A stretch of DNA of 64,000 nt, taken from positions 4,668,270-4,732,269 of the forward strand of contig NC_018390.1 in assembly GCF_000208865.1 (NCBI RefSeq), read 5' to 3'. This stretch comes from Neospora caninum Liverpool (taxonomy: Eukaryota; Apicomplexa; Conoidasida; Eucoccidiorida; Sarcocystidae). The position numbers were made by a program, and so were the translations under genes. Shown piece after piece: positions 23,378 to 34,700 of the stretch. How positions within the stretch are numbered: the stretch's first letter is position 1; every line of letters starts with the position of its first letter. The notes under the pieces are model-generated. The model made no database searches and was not told where the DNA came from. It saw only the letters and a program-made list of their open reading frames with translations.

Positions 23378-24846
23378 GCCGATAGGCTAGGGGAATTAGT
23401 GAACGAGCACGGGAGTTATTTTCCTACTGGATCATGTCTAGGGAGGCCAACCTGGCTTCCGAAGGTATGCCGCATGGACTCGCGGCCATACGCTCTCCCG
23501 TCGGAAAAGCATCGTCTCTTATTTTATTGTCCTGCTCCGCTTCTGCATATACGACGCCAAACTTGGAAAAAACTATCCACTGCTCGCTCTCGCCCACGAG
23601 AGCGCAAACGCTTCATAAGGTCATTTTCCGACAGAGAGACATCCAAACCATTTCGCCGAGCGGCGTTCGTTTCATCCAAGTCTTTCCACGAACTGGCGGT
23701 GGAACCTTCATGTTCACCAACTCACGTCGTTCATGAGAACCTGTGTGAATGCCCGTCCTTGGATACCGACGGTTTCAACCCTGCTCACTACATTACTACA
23801 CCCAACATTCAGCGCAGCTTCCCACAGCATAACCCGTGCACACCTGTACTTTCTAGGACCGCTGCGAGCACATCGCATCCCGTCAAAAGGTCTTTTTCGA
23901 CAAGAATGTACACGTTCACTGGGAAAAACTCAGTTCAAAACGCCCCGCCATGATCTCTCGGCACCCCGAGAGTCTCTCGAATTTACAGTGTGCCTGCATG
24001 AGCAACAAGCTGAGGAAGGCTGCTAGAAGTTCCAGCACATCGTTTGCTGAATACGCCTGGTGCGTTATCTTCGCGTTCGAGTCAACTTGCTTGTTCAGTT
24101 AACGACCTGTAGTATTTGAAAAAAAACGCGTCATACCCAGCATTTTCAAGCCTGCACATACCAACCGACCACTTGACGAGATGCCTCTCACATATGCCAA
24201 TGTCACCCAGACCTAACAGAGCGAAGTGGGGAGGTGTGAAAAGACGCATCCGTGTCCTTCAGAAGCTGCCCAGGCTGTCTGAAACTTCGAGGGCAAACGA
24301 AGGTTCCGCGTAAAAGTTCCTGAAGCACGAAAAAAACTCCAGCCGTTTTGCGAAAGCCAGCGACGCGAGCACCAAGGACCGCGAACCGAAGGCAGTTTAT
24401 ATATCCTCACGCAGTCCCATTCTCAGACTTCTCATTCTCAGAGATGTCGAAATATCTGTCCACAGCTGAGGGCACTACAGACTAGTCGTTGCAAACAATC
24501 GGTTTTTCCAGTGTTGAGCGGCCCCCGTCCAATCGAACGGAGTAAGGATGGAACGCCCCCCGGAGAGACACGCGGAAGATCGGCGGATATCCTGCGAGAT
24601 GGACTGTTGGTTTTTTTACCTTGAATGTTGTTACCGGATCCACGTTCTATTCCGCGCCGCGATCGTGATGTGAGAGGCGAACGCCGGGGGAACCAGCCGT
24701 GAATCTGAACTCTTCTAACTGCCCCGTTATCTTAGCGTCTCTGCGGCGGCAGGTTGTGTAGAGAGCCCTCCCTGTGGCCGAGGCAGGGACACGTGAACAG
24801 CTGCCTGAATTCGGATATCCTCTCCTTCCCTTGCCGCCGGAGAAGG
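23378..24846. other. Convergent intergenic region
   Basis: It lies between the 3' ends of the plus-strand RF1-domain gene and the minus-strand LIR-motif gene. A 184-codon plus-strand frame (23399-23953) has no splice context or domain and starts just past the RF gene's stop, so it is more likely 3' UTR. Nothing else is seen. Confidence 0.5.
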
Positions 24847-26627
24847 TCAAGTCGTAGCCCCTGCGGGTCTGGCGTTGGTGTAGAGATCAGTCTTCTCCGT
24901 GGTCGGTTGGTATTTCCAGCGCGCCTTCTGCTCGTTTCGTGCACGGGCTCAGCGAGAATGAAACACCAGGACACGTTACCTTCGAAAAAGAAGACGGAGC
25001 GGCCGGGAAAAGAGTCTCGTCTTCACGCGCAGACAAAAACGCAGGTGTCTCAGCGCTACCCCCTCTTCGAGCTCCGTGAACGGCCTGCGATCCAGCAGCA
25101 AAATCCCTAGCCTGTAAGGCGCGACGCACTCTCGGAGTTTCCCCCCGCAAGAAGGAAGTCTCCCGCGGGGAGGAATGCTCGCCTGGCAGTGCCCCGTCGA
25201 CGGAGGTCTGGTGTGCTGGCTGTGGCGTCGCTGAGCATGCGAGCGGAGACCCTGGCCTGCTGCGTCCCTCCGCCGCATAAACGACCTGAAGGAACTGCCT
25301 GTGAGGCGCGAAGCATTCTGTCTTTCGGGCCTCTTCTTCGTTTTCTTCTTCGTCTTCCCTCTCTTCATCATCGTCGGCAAGGGCAGGAAGAAACTCGCAT
25401 TCGACAACTGGCTGGAGACGGCCTCGGCGGCCTCCATCGCACAAAGAAGGTGGCCAGACCAGATCAACAGTCTCCGGATCTTTCCGAAGAAAGAACGCAT
25501 GGCTCCGCACTCTTTCCTTTCGTTGCCCACGGGCATCTGCCGCCGGCTCAAACCCCTCTGGAAGCGCCGTTTCAACTCGTTGGAGACGCAAGTGCCTGTC
25601 AACCACCCTAGCCGTCTCCGTCCGCTCTGTCGATCGCACCGCCAACTGGCTGACGAGCAACTCCTGCGAGACGTTTGTCGAAGTCGGAGACCTGGCGCCG
25701 TGGCAAAGTTCAAGAGTTCCCCCGGGTGTCTCCCCCGCAAAAGCCTGCTGCTCCTCCCGAGAAGCACTTTCCTCGCCCTCCCTCGAGGGCGCGTTTCCGT
25801 GTTCCGAGTCTCGTGGAACTGGAGTTCTCGGCGACTCTCGATGCTCCGCAGAAGACACTTCGTCGTTCCCTGAGGCCTCCTGAACGGTTTCCCCTCCTCT
25901 CTGGGCCGCCACGGAAGATCCGGAAACGCGAGACGGAACAGTTCCCAGAGCCGAAGCGCCGCGGCCGCCTTCCAAGTCCGCAGGTCCAGGGTCAATGAGC
26001 ATCCACCCGTCCTCTTCAGGCTCATCGAGCAACGAACAGACTGAGGGAAGACCTGAGAAAGCTACAGAGACACATTCACACAGCTCCCATGCTATTAGGA
26101 AGAACCCGGGACACCGCGGCAGCGATGGCACAAAACAAACAAAAGGCTGCTTGCATCGCCGTGCCGGAAGACATGTGCAAGCCTGTGTGGATATGCATGC
26201 GTGTGCACCTTTGTCGCGCTTGCAGTCCCCGAGCCTGAGTGGCACGTGTGCTGGATACGTAGGCAAGGACGAGCTGAGGCATTCTGCGAGGTGCGCCCTA
26301 CGGACCGGGCAACTCAAGGGACGTTGGCCTGCGAACCACACGCTTCGCGCGTTTTTCCAGGCGAGAGGTCGCACCTGCAAGCATTTCGCCACTCGCGGCG
26401 TGTTGTTCGTCACCCCTCGCGACGCGTCCGTCATCACGCTCGCCTGCATGTCGATTTCCGCCTGCGGCTCCGCTGCGCTCGAGGAGGACGATCGAGCCTC
26501 TTTGCGCTGTCGGCTGCTCAGAAGAAAGCTCGGGCGTTCGGGCGTTCTGTCTGGAGACCGGCCCCGTTGGAGAGGCTCGACCCCACATCGCTGCGCCAAG
26601 GAGCAGGAGAGGAGGGAACGACTGCAT
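24847..26627 (-). CDS. Disordered protein with a canonical ATG8-interacting (LIR) motif, TP53INP2-like
   Basis: Three exons join in phase (26375-26627, 24980-26040, 24847-24927), giving about 464 residues. The second exon opens with LLDEPEEDGWMLIDPGP. This is a textbook LIR: acidic residues, then W97-M-L-I100. It closely resembles the VDGWLIIDLP LIR of vertebrate TP53INP2/DOR. The rest is Arg/Ser/Glu-rich and mostly disordered, with an acidic run (DDDEEREDEEENEEEA) in the middle and a short tail (KARWKYQPTTEKTDLY) in the last exon, which is better conserved in appearance. Known: LIRs bind ATG8/LC3. Inferred: this is an ATG8 partner; homology to TP53INP is not proven. The exon 1 start is uncertain. 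The frame from 26627 begins MQSFPPLLLLGAAMWG, which could be read as a signal peptide, so a start at the second Met would suit a cytosolic ATG8 binder better. An Atg14-like gene lies about 2 kb upstream on the same strand. Confidence 0.58.
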
Positions 26628-27295
26628 CGTGGCGGAGAGACGGCTCCAGCCAGCTCCGCCGCCAGGCGCCCGCGACGGCGCGGCTCCGCGCAACCAACGC
26701 GAGGACCGCGGCGCTCTGCGGGCACTTTCGGGCCCTGCGTGCGGCCGGAGGTCTGCGCTTCCGAAGGACGAGAGGAACCTGGGAGAGCACGCACACCCCC
26801 CAGTGAGGGACACAGCGAGGAATGCGCAACGGCACGGAGAACGGGTAAAGGTCGAGCGGACGCTGCAGGGCACGCGGCAAAGCAGCTGCCCAGCCTACAC
26901 CTGATCTCCTGGGGCTGAAACCGACCCTGTCTCTTTCGCCAGGGACGCACACCGCTCCCGAGTGTCGAGTATTGAGAGAGGTGACTCGGGAGAAGGGGAG
27001 AAAGAAAACGAGGAAAGTAAAACAGGCGTGCCTTCCCGGTGGCGACTCTGAGAGATGTCTTACGGGCCACACGCTGAAAACGCCTCGGAATTCATCAACG
27101 CGGCGAGGAGCGCCAGTGTGTCGCCTGCGCAAAACAGGTAGAGAGTCGGGGGATTTCACGTTCCCAACAGAAACGCATCGCACGCGTGGCAGCCTAGACG
27201 GCTTGGCCGGCATGAAGGGTACCCAGTGAGGCGCCGGCGTCCGCTGGGCCTCAACGATCTCCCTTCACCGCACTCGAAGACTCTGCGGTCCTGCC
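26628..27295. promoter_or_regulatory. GC-rich spacer between two minus-strand genes
   Basis: It holds the putative promoter and 5' UTR of the LIR-motif gene and the 3' end of the next gene. Long frames on both strands reflect high GC and lack of stops rather than coding. The LIR gene could have an additional upstream exon here. Confidence 0.4.
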
Positions 27296-28625
27296 TCACA
27301 GGCGACAGGCACGAGACCACCATGGCGGTGTCACCTGGAGTCCGTGTGTTTTTGCCTTTTCGAATTCGTTCTCCGACTTAAACTTCGCAACAGCTGTGTC
27401 CAGGTTTGGTGCACCTGAAAGCTTTACTTCTCCGGCCAGTCTATACGCCTGGCACAGCTCCACCGGAGGCATAAGCCGTCGTGGTAAGCGAGGCCGTCGA
27501 GCGACGCAACTTTTGCTTACGCCAGATGGCCGCAGGAGGCAAGACGCCTTCCTTGCCCAAGTGAAGCGCGAGGAGATCCCAGTTGAGCAGCTGCAGGGTC
27601 GTCTGCAGCCTCTCGAGCTTGACGTCGCCATCAACCGCACTCAAGCGGAATGCTTCTCTGCAGGTACGTGAAAGAGCATACAGAGAGGGAGACTCGAAGA
27701 CAAGGTTTTTATGCACACCGTGCACTGAAAGCAAACCTCGCTCGTTTCGGAAAGGGCCAGGCGAGCAAGCTGTTCCCCTCTCCGCTGGGGAACGTACGCG
27801 ACAGACGCCCAGAGATCTACACACTTGTCTGCCTTCTCAAGGCCGGCACGCCTCTGCGCCGGAACAGGGCAGAGCTTGGCGAGTGTTTCTGTTTGTTGCC
27901 AGTGGCCAGACAGGTCCTGGGGAACGTTGATTAAATCCAGGCTGTTCCCTGCTTCGTTTTCGTCTCCCGCAGCCCCGAAAGTGTTGCGGTAACAAGACAG
28001 CGCCGGTGAAGCGCGCTTCCGTGCAGGGAGAAAGCTGCGCCCCTCACTCTCCCCCTTTCCTACGCGTCGCCTAAGTTGCGCGTCTCCCGCTGTGGTGTCG
28101 GCAGCGCTTATATGAGAGACGGGAGTGCCGCCCTATCTACTCCTCCCTACATGGCACCCTACGTATTCGAAAACTCCCAGGCTCCTCTATTCCACGTTTC
28201 CAAGCACCCCGGGGCGACCCCACACACTCCCTCCTGTGGCGCGCTGTGGCAGCTGAAAGAACGCATTTCGGGCCCACGTCGCTCACGCGAGGATAGGAAG
28301 ATAAGGGGGCCAAGGTTGCCTATGCACCCGACCGCACTTGGAGACAGGGGGCAAACAACTGGCTGCTCTGCACCAGAAGCACTCGCGGTCTTCCCGCCGC
28401 TCGACCGCCGCTCCCCCCAGCTTCGTAACTGTCCGCAAATGACAGTGTTTTATTTGCGCGCACCTCGGGTGGACTGACGCACTCCCAGGTATCCGCACAA
28501 ACACACTCCGGGACTTTCACCAAGGTTCCGGCGACCAAACCGGCACTTTGGGCACACGCAGGTAGCGAGAGGCTCGACAAGAGACCGTGCCAGGAGCGAG
28601 CGCCTGACCCACGTCCACCAAAAAT
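27296..28625 (-). CDS. Unrecognised gene, partially reconstructed
   Basis: Three exons look real. 28521-28625 follows a TCGTCTTCAG acceptor and encodes FLVDVGQALAPGTVSCRAS then YLRVPKVPVWSPEP. 27521-27657 encodes EAFRLSAVDGDVKLERLQTT followed by LQLLNWDLLALHLGKEG and ends at a GTAAGC donor. 27296-27414 encodes RAPNLDTAVAKFKSENEFEK and ends PPWWSRACRL-stop. The last two join in exact phase. The first cannot join the second directly, because the junction would create a stop, so at least one exon between 27.66 and 28.52 kb is missing and the 5' end is unknown. No family recognised. The short helical segments would suit a small mitochondrial or complex-subunit protein, but that is a guess. Confidence 0.45.
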
Positions 28626-28730
28626 CTGAAGACGAGTCAGGTGAACGGCGCAACGCGAGCTGTCAGCAGCTTTTCTGGCAGCCCTAAACCGCACGCATTC
28701 ACCGCAAAAGCGAGATGTCTCTCGATTTAC

Positions 28731-31700
28731 CTACCCAGTGCCTCTGTGGACAATGATTGCTCGCGCGATGCGGAAGTCGACGTTGGCGGCCTCTGCGCAT
28801 CCCCCTTCGTCTTCGGTCTCATCGCCGTCGTCTTCACAATGTTCCATTCGCCACGAAGCTGCAAACTCCTGGGCACCACTGGTATGTTTCTTTCCGGAAA
28901 CTCGCGTTGCGTCTTTCCCACTCGCTTCCTCGAGCGATGCTTTTCTTCCGCAACCACTCGTTTCCACGCCGCTTTCCTCCTGGCCCAAAGTGAAGCGGCC
29001 GTACCCTCCTGACGGAGACTCGAGCATCTCCGCCTCCATTCCTCCGCGCATTCTTCGACAAGTTTCCATCTCCATACGCGCCTGCGTGTCTCTTGCGAGC
29101 TTCTCTGCACTGCTCGTCTCGTTCGGCTCCTCTGGAGGCCGCCTGGAGGCACTGGCGTCCAAGCTTTGCACTCGCTGGGCCTCCCTCTCTGTATGCGGGT
29201 GATGAGAAAAAGGAGACAGGCCCTGGGAGGGCGTGGACGCCTGGGCTGAGGCGGGAAACCTGTCCCTCTGACTCTCCTTTTCGCCGGTCTCGTCTAGCTT
29301 CGCAGGCTTCGTCGCCATCGGTGTCGCTGTCTCTACGGCGGCGGAAGAGTCGCCGCTGTCGTTGCTCCGAGAAGACCCTGGCGCATTCCATTGGACGGGG
29401 CGCCATCCACAAGCAGACAGCCTAGCCACGCCGTTGCGGTCGCCGAGCCCTTCCGCTGTTTGTTGCCCTCGCTCTCGCCGCCCGTGCGCATCAGCGCTGC
29501 TTCCAGGCGCCTTGTATGTGTCCTTCGACGAGGCTTCGTCGCTGGGCACGCGCTTCAGGCTGCCAGCCAGCCCCCCGCAGCTGTGCGTGGCCGGAGTCTT
29601 GGTCTGCTCCACGGCGAGAAGAGACGAACAGGGGGACGGGGAGGAAGACGGCGTCGATGTTGGGGAGAAAACCCCAGAAGCGCCCAAGACCTCCCGCGTC
29701 GCGTTGTCGCCATTGAGAATCTGGCGCCACACCAGAACGTCTCCCCCTCGTCGCGTCCCCGTTCCCCGGTGTCTCGGTGCATTCCCGTCCTCTCCGTCCG
29801 CCTCTTCTCTCAGTGACTGAGAGACCCGCCCCTCCCCGAAACCGACGTCGAGTCTCCTACTCCCCCCACGGAACGCCGCCTTTCTCCGCGACGCCTGGGC
29901 AACTTGTCGGTCCCGAGCCGCTGCCGCAGCTGCCGCCATCGTGGCGCCACTCCACGAGAACAACGGCAGCGCGGGTCTTCCTCTGGGTTGGCCGGTCGAG
30001 GCATCTTGGCCGGCAGTCGCTGCTGGAGACGTGGACAACCGGGAGAAGACCGCTCCCACCTTTCTCGACATAAAAAGGGTTTTGTTTCCGGTCACCTCGA
30101 ACACTTGCGTACTCCCTTCTCTGCCCCACCGGTCCTCTCGACTTGTTCGCGGAGCCGCCATCCCTGCGGATCGCCCGTCGAGTCGCCGGGCGGATCTCGG
30201 GGAATCTTCCCCTTCGCCTGAAGTATTGGGCGCAGAAGGAGAGAACGAAGAAATGGGCTCGAGCCTGCAGTCTCCAGGGCTCGACTCCCGGTGAGGACCC
30301 CCCCTATCTGGCACCTTCCCGAGTTCTGGAGTCACGGCCCCAGAGGCTCCTTCGTCCCTACCGACAGCAGAGAAGCGTGGTGCGCCAAACGCCGGAGTGT
30401 CGTCTCTCTCGCTCGTGGCGCCGCCTCCTTCGCAGTCTCTTTCCATCAGCTGGTCTTCTTTCCAACTGACATCGACTCTGTTCCCCGCTGTTCTCTGGTC
30501 TATCGCCCGTCTCTCTTCCGCACGTGTCGCCACGGGCACAGTGGGTTCTCCACACACGCCGCAGCCGAGGAGCCGAGGCGAGAAGCGCGCGGCTGCGGGC
30601 CCAACAGAATGGAGGACAGCAGGGAGGCGCTCTGCGAGAAGCCGAGCCAAGCTGCGACCGCTGAAAACTGGGCTGTCTCCTCCATGGTGGGGCCGCTGTG
30701 GCAAGCGCCGTGAGAAACCACTTCGAGCGGCTGACCCCCGCAAGAGCTCGGCTGCAGGAGGGAAGAGACTGTCCACTACAGACCAGCGACTGCCTGAGCT
30801 CCCTCGGCTCTCGTCAGTCCCTTCCTCCGGATGCGAGGATGACGAGGATAGCGACAGAGGGTGCCTTCCCGGAGCCAGGCTCCCGGGAAAAGGCGCGGAA
30901 AGATGGAAATCCGAGGGAGGGGCGTTCACGAGGAGACAACCGTCTCCGGGATGCGAGGCACGGTTTTCCAATAAAGCCCCAAGGCTTTGCCCGTCACGCA
31001 CCTGAACCGTCGATGTGTCGGGAACGGAAGAAGAGAAGCGCGAAGGAGCAAGGGCCTCCTCTCTTGACACCCAGCTATCCGTAGGTGAGGAACGGGGGGC
31101 TACACGGCGTGCGTTTCGAGCGGGGACGAGCGTCGCTGCTTGTTGCAAGGAAGAAGGCGGAGGACAAGGCGGGGAACAGCACGACGAATCGGAAGGAGTG
31201 CAAGATCCGGAAGCACCGGGAGAGAGAGACGACGGAACAGGTGAGCTGGAGTGCGTGTGTTGACCAGTTGGTGTCCCTGTCTCAGCCAGCGATGCCCGCG
31301 CCTCGGTTCCGTTCTGATCAGTTCTTCCTGCGCAGTCCGCCTCCAACCGTGTCGGCGCCGCTGCACGTTCACAGGGTTTGTCTTTGCCGTTCGCCAAAGG
31401 CAAAGTGCCTCCGTCGGACCCACGTCGTTCGCTCCCCCCGACTCGCGCCGCTGCCAGATGGGCGACTGTCCCACCGCGTTGCAGAGGTCGCGCGCTGCCT
31501 GCATCCGGAGATGGAGCAGTCGATTGTTGAGGCGTGCGTCCCCGTCCCAAAACACTCAGAGACAGAGCTGCGGCCGAAGACGAGGGCGACAGCCAAGACG
31601 AACCGTCCGGGCCAGCAGAAAAAGAAGGGGCTCCGAGAAGGACGGATCCCTCTTGCGTATCACTCTGACCTGGAAGTGTCTGCCGCGGCCACGTGTTTGG

Positions 31701-34700
31701 CGGCCTTTGCTTCGTGCCAGTGTCTGTACGGCCTTTGTTTCGATCCTGCTCATGCACTTGCCGCTCCCCCAGTTCTGTCCGCGATCGCCCAAGCGCGTCG
31801 TCGTTCGGTCGAGGGCCCGGTATCTGCGCGTTTCTTCCGCTGTCGCCTGTCTCGGCCCTCAGAGCCATCTCTGGAGCGGCGGCGGGGTCTCCCCCGTCTG
31901 GCGATCCCAGTGGGCTGCAGGATGACGGAGGGGCTGCTGACGTCGCAGGAAAATCAGCGGAGCTCCGCTTGACTCCTTCCAATCCCGTGATGCCAGTTCC
32001 CAGTTGGACACTTGGTCTCCGCGAGGCCCCGCTTCGACAGGCGAGACTGGCCCGAGAAGAATGCTGCAGGTGATTTGAAGACGAACCTCGCCGGAGGCGG
32101 GATTTCCTCTTCTGTTGTTCACTTGGAGACGAAGAAGGCAGGAGGTAGACGGGAAAAGGCAAGAGGACGTCGAGGTAAGAGGCTAACGCAGCGACAATGT
32201 AAGCCAAGAGATTGAGCGCAGCCTGCAGGTCAAGCAGCGCCTCTTTTCGAGATGAGAAGAACGGTTCTGGCTTCCACAGACCTCCATCCAAGGACGAAAC
32301 CTGAGTCCAAGTCCCTTTCTTTTGATCTTCCTCGTTTTCCTCGTTCTCGCCTCTGGGCAAGTCACCCGGCGACACACGAGTGCCCAATGGGGAAGCGCCT
32401 TTTTCTGTTTTGTCGAGTCTTGCAACTGGAGATGCACCACCCGTCACGGCTTCGGGTCCGCACGCCTTGCAGGCTGAGTTGCCCGCGCGCTCGGACCGCT
32501 GAAAGGCAAACAAGCCGAGGAGCTCTTGACAGCGCAGTGCACGCATCTGATAAAGCGCTTCCTTCGTAATGCGCAGTTCTGCCGAGACATCACTGAACGC
32601 AGAGGGCCCCGCACCAGACACCCGGAAGGGGGCGTCGACGAGCGGATGCCTGTGGTGGGGAATCCGGAGACCGGACGGCGCCGCGAAAGACGAATGCGGG
32701 CGTCCCAACTTCGCCAAAGGGTCGAACTCTTCAGAGGCCTCATCGCCGCAACTGCGGCTGCTGTCTGCCGCGTGTTGGGTTTCTTGAGCGACGGCTTTGG
32801 CGACGCGGAGGAGGACTTGGAGAGGCACACTGGCCACGCCCTTTCCCTCGAAGAAATGGCTTTCGCCGCAGTGATCGACCTCCCACAGAACTGCTTTTCC
32901 TTGCACATGCGTGAAGGCTGGGGGCCCTTCTCCGTCGCCCACTCTCCTTCGCACGCAGTCGTTCAGGAGACAAATGACGTTCCGGCGCAGTCGTTGAACG
33001 TGTGCTTGGAGCAGCGGTCGTCTGCGACGCACGTCGGACACCTGTCGCCTGACAGACTGGAGGGTCGACTGTAGCTCGGATACGGTCGGGCGATGCAGAG
33101 GGCCCCGTGGACTCCTTCCGCCAGCCTGGCGTTCACTTAGAGCCTCGCTTGCTGTGAGTAGTCCCCAGGTCGGCTCTCGCGTGTCTTGCAGTTGTCTAAA
33201 ATCTGCGATTCCCTTCAATCGGCCCGGATGCTCGCCACGTTCCGCCTCCGTCTCAAAATTTCCGTTCTGCGTTCCTCCTACAGACACATCGACTTCATTT
33301 TCTGTTGTTCTAGACCCTCTACCGCGAAGGCCGTCCCAGGTCAGTCCCGTGCGCAGCCCTTCCTCGCCGCTGCCAACCGTGAGCGTAACCCGATCACTCA
33401 GTAAGGAGGACCGCGTGTGTGAGCTTGCGGTTGCGGCCTCGTCGACTGTAGGGACTTCACTGACGGCACTGCGTCGGCTCAGTTGACTATACGCACTCAG
33501 AAAACTGCTGCGTCGGCTGGATATAACCACGTTCCCCTCCGGATCTTCTCTGGCTGGACAAGATCCACAGGGGCTTTCTGCGAAACATGAACGTTCACTC
33601 TCGCTGGAAGACTTCCTTTCCCTTCTTGACCCGATGCATTCTTTCTTTGACAGCGTATTGTTTTCTGCCTCCTCAAGTGCCTCCGGTGGAAAAGAAGCGT
33701 CTTTCACAGGCACGAGCGGACCCTGCAGTTTAGCGAGACGTGCATCCACTTGAAACGCTTGGTTGTTTCCTACCCTCTCATGTCTCCCGCCAGTGTGATC
33801 CAGCTCGGCCTGGAGACGGTGTCTGATAGCCTCAATCGCCTGCCTCTGCTTTCGTAGCCTCTCTTGAAGCTCTCGGACTCGTATTGCAGAGCACGGACCA
33901 CAATAACGAGCGAATTGTTCTTCTGCTACAAACTTCTCCTCCTCTCCCGCCCTTCCGCAGACCGGACATCTCAACCAACATGGCCCTTCGTCGCTTCCGC
34001 GCCTTGATTCCATGGACCTGACTTCATCGCAACGGCGCCCCTCAGTCACGTCTTGTTTGCATGCCGCGGAGGTTCGAAGCTCCGCATTACCTTCCTCTGT
34101 CCCCCGAGACGGGAGAATCTCGTACGAACCGTCTGGTAGCGGCTGCTGCGAATGCAGAGTCGGAACGCCTTTGACGAGTGCGCCGGTCATCCCCAATTGA
34201 AACGCAATGGATTCGCGCGCCTCAGGCGGCTGACAGAGAGCCTGACCTGCCCACCGAAGGCATTCGGCGAGATCGCCTGTGGAATCCCCTGCTGCGGCCT
34301 GGACAGCGCCACGGACAAGCAGAGCCCCTCTACCCTCCGCTTGCTGAAGTTGTTCCATCTGGAAGAAAACCCGTTTGTCTTGCGCAACTGTTTGCTGCTC
34401 GGAGAGCGCGCTGCCCTGTGTTCCTGCAATGGCACGAGGTGAAACAATGCCGGCCATGGGGCTGCATGAAACGTGACGACCTGCAGCGAGATCCACGGGT
34501 GCCCGGTAAGTTCCACGGCCATCTGATTCCAAACCTCGCGTACGGGTCTCTATAACTTCGGAGAAACGAACTCGAGGGAAACCTTCACACGGGCGCTGAT
34601 CCGTGAGCCCTTCAGGTGGAACGGCACGCTCTAAATTTGAGAAACTTCCACCGTGCTGTCCAGCTTCAACGGCAAACTTTTCCGGGGGAGGAATCTTACT

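Noticed and set aside
23399..23953. 184-codon plus-strand frame
   Set aside because: It starts immediately after the RF1-domain gene, has no splice signals or domain, and ends in a convergent intergenic region. Probably 3' UTR.
25995..26918. 307-codon plus-strand open frame opposite the LIR-motif gene
   Set aside because: Arg/Ser-rich shadow of a GC-rich, stop-poor region. It has no start context, splice partners or domain, and the minus strand has phase-consistent exons.
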